DNA from: Symbiodinium natans
Lineage: Eukaryota; Sar; Dinophyceae; Suessiales; Symbiodiniaceae
DNA: 64,000 bases
Assembly: GCA_905221605.1 (NCBI GenBank)
Contig: CAJNDS010002671.1
Coordinates: forward strand, 17,001-81,000
Direction of reading: 5' to 3'
Below, piece by piece: positions 1-9,018 of the stretch. The notes beneath the pieces are model-generated. The model was not told the DNA's origin. It ran no database searches and was given only the letters and a program-made list of their open reading frames with translations. Within the stretch, counting starts at the first letter, position 1; every line of letters begins with the position of its first letter. The position numbers were made by a program, and so were the translations under genes.

Positions 1-192
1 GGACATCGCGCACGGCTCGGCAAAAAAACAAGGGTTCAGCTCACCAACCCCAAGCCACGATACTATACGCGTGACATGCAAGGTTGTGCGGCAGACATTG
101 GGCATGCTTTCATGAACTCCCTGTTGGACACCAGTCGAATCCCGTTGTGTTGAAGCTGCCGCTGAGCATTAGTTCGGAAGATGGCCAGGCTA

Positions 193-232
193 TCTTCTTC
201 TTCTTCTTCTTCTTCTTCTTCTTCTTCTTCTT
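193..232. repeat. (TTC)n microsatellite
   Basis: About 13 TTC units form an uninterrupted run inside the copia RT remnant. On the + strand it adds a run of Phe codons that no RT needs, so it is a secondary expansion in a dead gene. Confidence 0.95.
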
Positions 233-530
233 GTACTGCGCATTGAATGGGCTGCGGGATGCTTCGCTGGCATGGCTTAAGCTTCTTTCTTCGTTGATCC
301 GTCCACTCGGTCTTTTGAGTGATGCACATGAGCCATGTCTCTTTGCAGGTGTTGTGTGGCACAAGGACAGATCGAGCAGAGTGATGATCGTGTGCCACGT
401 GGATGATTTGCTAATCATCACTGATGATCAGTGGGCTGAAGACTTGGTCTTGAGCGCCATCGGGAAGCGAGTCACTGTGAAGGTGACAGGGAGATTCAAA
501 ACATCGAACCAAGGTGGTGGCATGGTTGAT

Positions 531-576
531 CATTGGTCGGTTCATTGGTCGGTTCATTCGTCGGTTCATTCGTCGG
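531..576. repeat. 12-bp tandem repeat, about 3.8 copies
   Basis: Four successive units of the type TTCATTSGTCGG (the first lacks two bases) lie in the RT/connection region of the copia remnant. They encode nothing expected there and are a local slippage product. Confidence 0.9.
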
Positions 577-905
577 TGGCCTGGGCAGCGTGAAGTCTGA
601 ATACTTGCAGACAGTCGTGCTTCGATGCATTTGGGATCCAAAAGGGCACAAACGCCGTCCCAGACCTAGCAGGCCTGCTGGAGCAAACGGGCGCTCCAGC
701 TCTGACGCCGGAAGCCTACAATAGATTGCGCAGGGTTCTTGCAAACAAGGCAGGACTTGAAGCTGATGGTCGGATTGATCAGCACGCAGCAGGCTGCGCC
801 GACACAGAGCACCGAGGCAGCGTTGAGGGCACTTCTGCGTTGTCTCTACACCGACAGACACGTTGCATTGCGCTTACCTTCATCAGAGTTGCATGAGTTC
901 TTGGG

Positions 906-1430
906 ATGTTCCACAAAGAGGTCCTGCGGAATGGTGTTCATGTCTTTGCAGACGCATCTCACGCTCCATACAGGGGCATTGGCAGAAGAGGCATCGCAGG
1001 AGGGGCCATCTGCTTTGGAGGTGGTCTTGTGAGAGGGATCGCAAAGGTGCAGGGAGTGGTGTGCTTCTCGTCTTGTGAAGCTGAGCTTCATGCGCTAAAC
1101 AATAGCATTCCTACACTTGCTTGATCGTGTCCTGAATGCCTTCGGTGAACGTCAGGGAGCAATTGATGTGCAGATGAGTGCTCATGCAGAGGACGAAGAT
1201 GGTGATGGACAGCGTGAGAACATCTACACTGAGCTGTTGACGGACAGTCAGGCAGCGTTGGATGTCATTCACGCGGAAGATGTGCCGAAGCGTTCAAGAC
1301 ATGTGGAGATCAGATTGGCATGGATGAGAGAACATCTTTTGAGAGGTCGACTCAAGTTGCGATGGCTGAGAGGCAAGGACAATGCTGCTGATCTCTACAC
1401 GAAAAATCTAGGAACACGACTCTTCCAACA
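906..1430 (+). pseudogene. Copia-type RNase H, frameshifted
   Basis: The first part (frame from 906) carries VFADASHAPYRG and then CFSSCEAELHAL, the copia RNase H motifs with the first Asp and the Glu. The second part (frame from 1117) carries LLTDSQAALDVI, RHVEIRLAWMRE and KDNAADLYTKNL, giving the remaining acidic residues and the typical copia C-terminal KxxxLADxxTK-like end. A frame change near 1110-1125 and an in-frame stop separate the halves. The normal role is degradation of the RNA strand in RNA:DNA hybrids during reverse transcription. Confidence 0.85.
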
Positions 1431-1529
1431 ACACAGAGCGCGGTTAGGCTTCACTGCGCAAGATGGACACGTGGAGGCGTTGTACATGTTATCTCAGCTG
1501 CGAGTTTCTTCAGAAAGCATGAGGGAATC

Positions 1530-2165
1530 TGCTGAAGTAGGAGTGTTGGAAGTGTTTTGCGGTGAAGACTCTGCGTTGTGTCAGGTGTGTGGATCACTTG
1601 GGATTCCGTGTTGCGGGATCACAGCCAATGCCGAAACCTCGGGTGTTGACAGAAACCATGAAGGTCATCACTGCTTGGAAGAACAGAAGGCTTTGGATCC
1701 ACACACACTGTACACGTGTCCACACCTTGCTCTTCAGGTTCCATGCTGAGGAACTTCGCGCAAAGATGTACAAAGTGTGATCTTGAGTGGGAGACGTTGA
1801 TGCGATATGCAGAGAAGTATCTGAGGCTTGGAGATGGACGGAATTTCGAATTGCCAAAGCAAAACATGGTTTGGAAGTGATGGGGCACGCAGAATGTCCT
1901 TTGAGCCTCAGGTCTTGTGCATCCCATAGATGTATGGCTATGTACCACCGGCATGGTGAGTCGCAGTGGTCTTCCAGTGTCAAAGCGTCTCAGGTTCATG
2001 TGTTCGCATTCAGAGTGCGCCAGGAAGCTTTTCAGCATGTTTGGAGTATGTAGTTGCCAGACACATGCTTCGTTTCATGACATCGACTACACAGCAGCAG
2101 GAAAGCACAACAAGGTGCTGGCAGTGGCAGACGGGTTGCTCAAGGCCCTAAGGGCAACAAACTAA
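1530..2165 (+). pseudogene. Cytosine-methyltransferase-like C-terminal domain of the copia polyprotein
   Basis: Directly after RNase H the frame reads VLEVFCGEDSALCQVCG, which resembles C5-MTase motif I (AdoMet loop). A second frame at 1716-1742 reads VSTPCSSGSML, resembling the catalytic Pro-Cys motif IV. A third frame from 1917 reads HPIDVWLCTTGMVSRSGLPV and KRLRFMCSHSE, and ends at TAA 2163-2165. Similar post-RNase-H regions occur in dinoflagellate copia proteins (recalled, not searched). Three frames are needed, so it is broken. The MTase assignment rests on two short motifs and correct spacing and order. Confidence 0.55.
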
Positions 2166-2174
2166 AAGGGGGAA
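2164..2174 (+). promoter_or_regulatory. Polypurine tract of the copia element
   Basis: An 11-base all-purine run (A4 G5 A2) overlaps the final stop codon of the copia polyprotein. This is where LTR retroelements place the primer for plus-strand DNA synthesis. The 3' LTR would start just after it, but no second copy is in the window to confirm this. Confidence 0.5.
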
Positions 2175-2214
2175 CCGATTTATTTTCATCTTACGCCGCG
2201 CATGATCAACTCAC

Positions 2215-2819
2215 GTGAGGAGTATAGTCGGAGTGCATTTTGCACGGTGCGTTTGCGCAGCACTTGTGATTCTTTGTAACACAAGTCTTCTAGTTTTTCC
2301 TTTGCGCCTCATGGTTGCACAGCCCTTGATGACAGTGGCGATTTCATTGGCCATTCTTGCTTTGATGACCTCTGGAGTGGAGACTGCGATGCCAGTAGAG
2401 CCTTGGGGAACCACGTTCATGGGTGGCGAGCTTGTACAGTTGTTTACCAGTCCAACTTGGGACCCAGTATGGGTCATCACTATCGGGTGCTTTGTCAACG
2501 GCATCTTGGTTGGTACGCTGATCATGACATGCTGTTGTGCATGGGAATTGTTTTTCAGGATGAGCTGTGGACAGCAAAGGGCTGCTACGCAGAATCCACC
2601 TCTGGATGATGATGCGATGAGGCCACAGTGTGCCCAAAACAGCTCTGCGCCTGAGAGAAGTCAACAGAGAGATGCGGCAACAGATTGGGACATGGGTCCT
2701 CATAAGCCAGTGAGTGGTACAAAGGAGGCATCGTCGTTGAGAGCGAGGCCAAAGACCGCTGGTGTAAGGGAGAAACGCACAAGTTCCAGCTGCAAAGACA
2801 GAGTTGACAAGCGCATCTT
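2215..2819 (+). CDS. Hydrophobic ORF between copia end and YR element
   Basis: The open frame runs from 2215 (GTG; first in-frame ATG at 2311) into the A1 repeat, where the reading is no longer native. It holds hydrophobic stretches near residues 8-32 and 36-54, a strong one near 84-112 (VWVITIGCFVNGILVGTLIM) followed by a Cys-rich TCCCAW stretch, then a hydrophilic Arg/Ser-rich tail. I do not recognise a family. It could be a membrane-anchored accessory ORF of the copia element, an accident inside its 3' LTR, or a host exon. The YR element truncates it at 2819. Confidence 0.35.
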
Positions 2820-3089
2820 ACTACCCGGGTCCTCCCGGGGGGATTGTTCCGTTACTTGAGTCGGGGGGGGTGGGTGCGCGCTCCTTGGAACGTTGGATGT
2901 TGGACTTTGGCATCTTGTGGAAGAGCTTTGTGGGTGTTTCCGAAAAACTCTGCTTGAAAGTGATTTGATTTGGCATGCGGTATTTGGCAAATTTGAGTGT
3001 GGTGAAGCCCTTGCAGATTTGACCTCTTTCCAATTGATTGGGCATTGTTTGCTCTGCATTGCTCGAGACCGGATCGTGAAATTTTGATG
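2820..3089 (+). repeat. Split direct repeat A1 (left end of element 1)
   Basis: It starts ACTACCCGGGTCCTCCCG and ends GTGAAATTTTGATG. It matches 11373-11645 at roughly 96% by eye, with about ten substitutions and a few single-base length differences. Upstream similarity stops sharply at 2820, which sets the element's left terminus. Confidence 0.9.
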
Positions 3090-3756
3090 TGAGTGGGGAG
3101 CATAGACCTTCGGCGCTAGGCATGGCGCTGAGACAACTATAGTTCTGTCTGGTTGATGCTTCACTGGGTGAATGTCTGACGTGCACTGGTATGGGCTGGA
3201 AACGTTAGATGGCGATCTCTTTCGTGAGGTAGGCAGGTTTTATTCTGGGCCATTTCAGTTTGTGGCTGCCTGGGATGATGAGGATGAATGCAGCCAGATG
3301 CTGCTGGAGTTCTTCGGTGGCACTCGTCCTGCTGACGAGCTAAATCGGCTGGTTCGGCGGCTGCTGGATTGGCGTGCATCGGTGGAACGGCGTGTATCGC
3401 TTCCCAGGCAAGTAGCAGATGTGGTCCCACGTAGGCCAGTCAAGTTCCCACGTCGGGAGCAAAGCAAAGAGGAGATTTTCAGTGGCCTGGTGCTTGGTAG
3501 TCCGGCGCTAGCTTTGGTGCTGCAGAAGTCGATCCGACAACGGAAGCTGATTCATGGAGCACAGGGCGAGAATCGCGAGGCTCTGCTGCGTGAGAAATGG
3601 GCTCTTGTGCTTGCGCAGTATATTGAGGAAGCTGGACTGCCTTGCGCTGCTAGGGTGGCTGCTCTGCCCAATCCTCGGGCAGCCTGGTGTCGGCTATTCG
3701 GCACTCGGCGTGGGAAGACGCTCCGCAATCGTGCTCTGGCATGGCGCAAGTTTCAT

Positions 3757-3775
3757 TCGTGGCTTGAGATTACCT
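3757..3775 (+). repeat. Target-site duplication, left copy
   Basis: The 19-bp sequence TCGTGGCTTGAGATTACCT recurs exactly at 4216-4234. It encodes SWLEIT in the recombinase frame at both ends, so deleting one copy plus the insert restores the reading frame. Confidence 0.92.
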
Positions 3776-4215
3776 GCCTTTGTAGGCAACACGTTGGCTC
3801 CTTCATGCATTTGATGTGGGAGTGTAGGAGTGGACTGGATACCCCTGGTATCCCTCCAAAACCAAGGAACGTCTTGCAGCTCAGATTTGGGTGGCCTCTT
3901 AAAGGTCCAAAAATGCTTAACGCCCGAATCCTCAAACACATGTCAGCTAGAGTCGAAGCAATCTGGCAAGAACGCTGGAACTGGCAGGGTCCGAGAAGGT
4001 TGGAGCCCTCTTGAGGGCTTGCCTTCTGCCAGCTCCCTTTGTTTCACTATTTCTTTCTGCAGCCACTGAGGCGTTCAGTTGGCAGCGCCATGTGGACTTC
4101 CCTCTGCTGAGTAGTTAAGGTCCACTTTGTGGCCCTACCGTTTTGGGCATCTAAGGAGATGCTCCCTTTCCGTGTTGACTGCAACATCAAGGGCATCAAC
4201 ACTACAACGACATCA
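3776..4215 (+). mobile_element. 5'-truncated LINE inserted in the recombinase gene
   Basis: The insert carries the C-terminus of a non-LTR retrotransposon ORF2: a CCHC zinc knuckle (CLCRQHVGSFMHLMWEC; C-x-C-x8-H-x4-C, its first base borrowed from the target copy), then RFGWPL and VEAIWQERW, typical of dinoflagellate LINE ends. A TGA lies at 4012-4014 and is followed by about 200 bp of 3' UTR. The 3' tail is rich in ATCA/ACA units, not poly-A. Flanking 19-bp direct repeats fit target-primed reverse transcription. Insert plus one repeat is 459 bp, a multiple of three. An intron with duplicated borders is the alternative, but the ORF2 remnant argues against it. Confidence 0.85.
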
Positions 4216-4234
4216 TCGTGGCTTGAGATTACCT
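4216..4234 (+). repeat. Target-site duplication, right copy
   Basis: It is identical to 3757-3775. Recombinase coding resumes directly after it with FGESWPGG. Confidence 0.92.
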
Positions 4235-5994
4235 TCGGCGAAAGCTGGCCGGGAGGAGTTGACCGCTTCGTAAAGTATCTCACTGAACGACATGATATTC
4301 AGCCAATGGGAAAGACTGTACCATCTTCACGTATGGCAGCTTTATCAGTGCTTGAGAGTGTTGGGCAGGTGCCAGCAAGCAGCAGGTTTTCGACGGATCA
4401 ACTGCTTATGAGCACGATCCAGTCCTGGACTGAAGAGCTCGAAACAGTGGCGTTGCCGGTCAGGAAGGCGCCTGCGCTTACTGTGGCTATGGTGTTGTCA
4501 TGTGAGCTGACAGTCTGCAGGGTTACTCTTCCTGCGGGGCTACGTTTTCTTGCGTTTGTGCAGCTGCTCATGCTTTGGTCGACTATGAGGTGCGATGATG
4601 TGCAACACATTGATCCATTTTCAGTCACTCTGTCGCAGATCGGCTTGAAGTTCATTCTGCGCCGGACAAAGACTAGCGGACCGGGCCGGCGTACTGGCGA
4701 ACTGCAAGGATATGTGTCAAGAGTGATTTGCTTGAGTGGTTTCGATTGGCTCTTGGAAGGGTACCGTTTGCTTCAGACGTCTGAGCTGCACTGGCCGCGG
4801 GATTATTTATGTCCAGCGATGGATGAATCCTGGAATGTTGGATTTTCATATGTGGAGGCTCAGGATTTGGCTGTACTTCTGCGTCGATTGCATAAGGAGC
4901 TTCGGGTGCCCTTGTGCCGCGAGGGCACTTGGGGAACAAGTGCCACGAAGCTGTTGCCCGGGTCGGTGGCCGCGTATTGGACAGGTCATTATGCGCGGCA
5001 TACTCTGCCAACGTGGGCACTCTCGCTGGGTGCTGACAAATCAAAGTGCGATTTCCTTGGACGTTGGAGATGCTCGCAAGGCGGCTCTTTGGATTATCTT
5101 ACAACTGCTCGGCAGATCGTGCAGGGACTACAGAACTTCGTTTGCAAATCCTTGGTAGAAGGGACTGCAGAGGGTGGATTGATTGAGGAGGAGCTCTTTC
5201 AGTCTATCCAGTCTTTTGCAGACGCAGCCGGGCAGGATGGCATTCAAGTGATTACGTGGCATCAGGTCCTCGAGTGGACCGATTACACATGGAAGCTCGG
5301 AGGCATTCACCCCTTGCTGGCGGTGGGTCCTGAGCGCTACGAGATTTCGCGTGGACGCCTGGAAGCTGAGTTGCCTGCTGAAGAGAAGGATGCTGGGGAA
5401 GAAGAATCTTCGCTTCCGGACATGCCGTTCTTTGTGACAATTTCTCGCTCTGGGTTCCGCCGTTTGCATCTCTCCAAGGCCTGTGCAGTTCGACAGGAGC
5501 GCTGTATGGAGACTGTGGGAGTGTCAAAGATCTCGGAGGGCGTTGCTGATGCGATCTGCAAACTCTGCCAGCCTAAGATATCAGCGGCGCAGGAGTCTTC
5601 CAGCAGTGGATCGGAAGATTCGCTGGCTCCAGGGAATGACGGGCAGGGGGAACCTTCGGGATCGGCGGAAGTTCCGGACTTGGATGATTCAAGCTAGTGT
5701 AGTGCTTCGGAAGGCGATTTGCGCGCTGAGTCGTAAAGTGTTGTTGGCTGTTGCACTTGCTTGCAGTCGTAGGGGTGGAATGATTGAGTTGAATGTTGGT
5801 GGCACGTTGCTCGTTGCGAGCACGAATGAAAGATGTGCCGATGTGATCAAGAGCAAGGGACTGAGATGTAGCTCACTGCAGTCACAGGATGGCTGGAATG
5901 TGATGTAAATCAGGGCTCTTTGCTAGCTCTGGTGGTGTAGTTGAAGGTTTCCTTTGAGTTTGTGCGTTTTACTGCAGTTAGTGATACCACAGGC

Positions 5995-7327
5995 ATGGCG
6001 GGAGGCGCGCTGGTCCACTCGATTACCCCAATGGCATCGATGAGGCAGCGGCTTTGCGGCATCTGGACGTGGAGGTGGCATCGGATCTGCGGCATATCTT
6101 CCAGGAGTGCGGGGTGCCTCTGCCTTTGCAATACCGCTTGAGCATCAACTTTCGTACTGTGAGACGCTTTGCGAGTTATGCTGATTCAAGGGCTGAAGTT
6201 CGGGCTGCTCTTCGGACTGATCACACTCTGGATGCTACGGATCAAGCTTCCCGGGCTGTGGTGGCCTCTGTGGTAGCTGCTTGGGAAGCTTCCAAAGAGT
6301 ATGCTGGCAAGGAGGCATCGCTCAAAGCAGAAGCGCGGGTCTTAGGTGTGGTGCGGCCGGTGACACAGACAGAGAAGCAGGCTATGCGTGCAGCTTTCGA
6401 GGCTGTTCATGGATCCATTGAAGAGACCTACGAGCCTTCGGAGGAGTACTTGTCAGCCAAGATAGAGGAGGTCGAATCTGGTGAAGTGTCGGCTTCACCG
6501 CTTTCGGAGGTGATCTCAAAGAAGCGGGCCAAGACGCAGGGCATTCAAACCAGTGTGGACACGACGGGACATGTTCGCATCGTTCGTCAGAAAGCCAAGG
6601 GAAATCTGCCCGCTCATACGGAGCTCCGTACTGTCCTACGCGTTGAGGCGAACATAGCAAGTATCGGAACCAGGCCATGTTCCGTGGCATGACTCCAGCA
6701 GTGTGGCTGGACTATGTCAACTACTTGTTGGGTGACAAAGTCTACTTGATGCAAGTCCCGACTCCCGGGGGAAAGGGCAAGGGTGATCAACAACCACTTC
6801 GTCCTCCGTGGCAGGTGCTGCTCACATATGAGTATGAGATGCGTCGCGAAGCTGTCAAGAAGGCCTTCCGTGAGTCGCGGGCACTGGTGGATACATTGGC
6901 AGAGGTTCAAGGAAATGCTCAGTTGAAAGAGCAATTCTTCGTGTCCCCCATTGCGCTCCAGGGTCGCAGTGAGCCTGCTTGGAAACGTCCCTGGCAACCC
7001 GGTGGCGAATCGGAAGCAGCCTGGGGAAAATCCTGGGACAAGTGGCAGAAAGGAAATCGCAAGGGCGACTTCAAGGGTAGCAAGAAGGGCAAGGAGGCAA
7101 AGTCGGGCAAGAAGGGCAAGGACCGCAAGGGTGGTGATCTTGTGACTCGCACGCCCGACAATCGGCTCATCTGTTTTGCTTACAGTGGGGCCGGCTGCGA
7201 CGGGAGCTGTGGCATGGTACATTGCTGTCAGGTCCGCGGCTGCGGCAAGCCACATCCCACTTGGCAGCATTGGATGGAGCATCATGGTGCTTCGCGGGCA
7301 ACAGATGGGGCTGGCGCGAAGAGCTGA
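5995..7327 (+). pseudogene. Gag-like protein with C-terminal zinc knuckles
   Basis: The likely start is ATG 5995 (MAGGALVHS). After about 8 codons the frame must shift near 6020 to read DYPNGIDEAAALRHLDVEV, and again near 6655 to reach RGMTPAVWLDYVNYLLGDK. The N-terminal half is helical and acidic, the middle resembles the Gag-like domain of dinoflagellate YR elements, and a basic Lys/Gly-rich linker follows (about 7040-7135). The end has two Cys/His clusters, CDGSCGMVHCC and CGKPHPTWQH, presumably binding RNA. TGA 7325-7327 closes the frame, and the same frame stays open beyond it into the methyltransferase-like region. Confidence 0.65.
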
Positions 7328-8105
7328 CTTTCAGTGCTGTACTTGTTCGCTGGCAAGCCTCGTGACGGAGACCTCGCAACACAATTGCGTCGCTTGGCTG
7401 ATGTGCATGGTTTCCCTTTGAATTTGCGTGAGATTTGACATTTGTCGGGATGGAACTAAGTCTGACCTTTCTAAAAAGGCTCTTTGGGATTCATTGGAAA
7501 AGGAAATTCGTTCGGGCGCTTGGGATGTGGTGATCTTGTCACCTCCATGTTCCACTTTCAGTCGCGCCCGCTATAGATCTCGGTCGGATGGCTCCGGGCC
7601 CCGACCGCTGCGCTCCCGCTTTCATACGTTTGGTTTTCCTTGGTTGTCTGCGTCGCACCGCGCACTGGTGCAAGAGCATAATTTGTGTGCCGCTATGATT
7701 CAACTGATGTCTTCGCTGGGACATTTCTGGTTGCTTGAACATCCGGAAGATCTGGGTCGCCTGCCCAATGGCGATGACCCAGCTAGCATTTGGCAATGGC
7801 CTCAGATCCGGACTGCAGTGGGCGACGCCCCTTGTTGGGGCCTCCGCCAGTGCGATTACTCCGCCGATACTCCAAAACCTACTCGCTTGGCTTCGAATCT
7901 GCCTGGGGCTCGAGTCTTTGGGTCTTCCTGGCCCTCCTTTCAGGAAGATGGGACATATGCAGGGCCCATCCTTCGTTGTGATCACCATCACGGACCAGGG
8001 GCTCGTTGGTCATCGGGCCAGTGGCGCACTGCCGGTACTGAAGCTTACCCATCCCCGCTTTGTGCCTTTCTTGCTGACCTGATTGCCTCGGCACTTTCTG
8101 CTTCC
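7328..8105 (+). pseudogene. C5-cytosine methyltransferase-like domain of element 1
   Basis: In the Gag frame just past its TGA the sequence reads SVLYLFAGKPRDGDLATQL, resembling C5-MTase motif I, and then LADVHGFPLNLRE. One extra T near 7434 shifts the frame to DICRDGTKSDLSKK (motif II position). Next comes WDVVILSPPCSTFSRARYRS, with the catalytic-type Pro-Cys of motif IV (Cys codon 7548-7550). Farther on is FWLLEHPEDLGRL, in the place of motif VI. The order and spacing suit an AdoMet-dependent cytosine-5 MTase. DIRS elements classically carry an adenine-type (DPPY) MTase, which this is not. A clear target-recognition domain is not visible, so it may be catalytically reduced. Confidence 0.6.
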
Positions 8106-8985
8106 TTTAGCACGGATGGTCCGGAACAGCATGCTGCTGAACAGTTTGCTAAGTTTCTCTTGCAGCAGGACAGGCCCCCTGCTCCACACGATGCCGAAGC
8201 ACTGATCACCCTCTTGCCACTGGAGGCCCCGCATGTCAGTGCTCAGACTGCGGCTGGGCAAGCCTTCTTTGGCGGGGCATACTGCAAAGGGGGAGTTGTT
8301 GGCCTTCGTAGGTCCTGCCGCGAATTCCCGGCCACCCTTCGGGTCCTGTGCACTTTGCTCCGCCATGCTTTTCCAGGCCAGATCTTCTCTTCTGTTGCGG
8401 TCTTTGTGGATGCAGCCACACAGATGCCTCGGGATTCACATAATGCACCCTATCCAAATCTTCTGCTAGCACTTTCGACGTTCTCCAATGGCCAGGTGTG
8501 GCAGCAGGATCAGAATGGGGATGTCTGGCGCACGGTGCATGGGACTCCGTGTCCGGGGGTCCTCTTGGATGTCGCTCGGGCACCACAGCTTCTTCGAGCT
8601 TGGGAGCGCTTTCATCAGACTGAACCCTGGTCTGGAGGTCTCGGGTGGTGCTCGTTGGCTACTGCGTCCGCCAACTGCCGGCTCTTGACGTGAGCTCGCT
8701 GTCCTTGCTTTCGCACTTGGGCTTTCTGCTCCCGCCGTCAGTCACTGCTGGCGTTGCCCGGGGTGATACAGCAGAGACCTTAGCGGAGCCCTCGGGTCCT
8801 GTCGCCGATGCTGGGACACCCCTTGCATCTGATAAGGAAAGGGCGACTGGACCTCATAACGGTGCCCCGGTGGCTCGTCCTGCTCCCGCCGCGGTTGGGG
8901 TTTCCTCCTCCCCTTCAGGTTTAGGGCCGCCGGGTAGTTTTGGGGTTGCAGACATGTCGGACTTGGAGGAGGCAGAGGAAGTCGT
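8106..8985 (+). pseudogene. Accessory region with weak 2OG-oxygenase-like pattern, then linker
   Basis: From about 8240 the frame reads FFGGAYCKGGVVGL, SSVAVFVDAATQMP, RDSHNAPYPNLLLALSTFS, GGLG-type turns and FHQTEPWSGG. After a frame change near 8620-8645 it continues VVLVGYCVRQLPAL. The pattern (R/H)xDxHN ... GQxW ... H...PWxG(R)xVLVxY resembles the double-stranded beta-helix core of 2-oxoglutarate/Fe(II) oxygenases. However, the first metal His position is Pro (8426) in this copy. From about 8750 it is a Pro/Ala-rich linker. The frame shifts again near 9017 (an extra GT) into the RT ORF. The family assignment is tentative; it could be a structural domain specific to these elements. Confidence 0.35.
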
Positions 8986-9018
8986 TGTTTTGGTCACCGC
9001 AATCACCCGAAAGGGCGT

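Larger units (their letters stand above)
94..593 (+). pseudogene. Copia-type reverse transcriptase fragment
   Basis: The frame at 94 reads ADIGHAFMNSLLD, matching copia RT motif A (D-x-x-x-A-F-x-N). A second frame reads YCALNGLRDASLAW and then MIVCHVDDLLII, where HVDD (396-407) is the polymerase catalytic box, normally YVDD. The two parts are out of frame, and a (TTC)n expansion coding for poly-Phe lies between them, so the gene is inactivated. The family role is cDNA synthesis from element RNA. The downstream thumb and connection region is scrambled around a 12-bp tandem repeat. Confidence 0.75.
1..2175 (+). mobile_element. Eroded Ty1/copia-like retrotransposon, 3' half
   Basis: In order along the + strand are reverse-transcriptase motif A and the HVDD catalytic box, an RNase H domain in two frames, and a methyltransferase-like C-terminal region. 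A polypurine tract directly follows the last stop codon. That order matches dinoflagellate copia polyproteins as I know them. Frame changes between motif A (94), HVDD (396), RNase H (906 and 1117) and the C-terminus (1716, 1917) show it is dead. The left part (integrase, protease, Gag) lies outside the window. No LTR pair can be shown. Confidence 0.8.
3172..5697 (+). pseudogene. DIRS-type tyrosine recombinase, interrupted by a LINE
   Basis: The ORF starts at ATG 3172 and, without the 459-bp insertion (one target copy plus LINE), would give about 688 residues in one frame. Catalytic residues of the YR family are visible: Arg box I in STMRCDDV (4588), Lys in RRTKTSG (4669), HxxR in GHYARHT (His 4987, Arg 4996), LGRW, and the nucleophile Tyr in SLDYLTTAR (5095). 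The C-terminus is Ser/Glu-rich and low-complexity. The enzyme would integrate the circular cDNA by recombination without target duplication. It lies immediately inside A1, an unusual first position. The LINE adds a stop at 4012-4014, so only an N-terminal piece and the catalytic half (open from 4129) remain. Confidence 0.85.
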
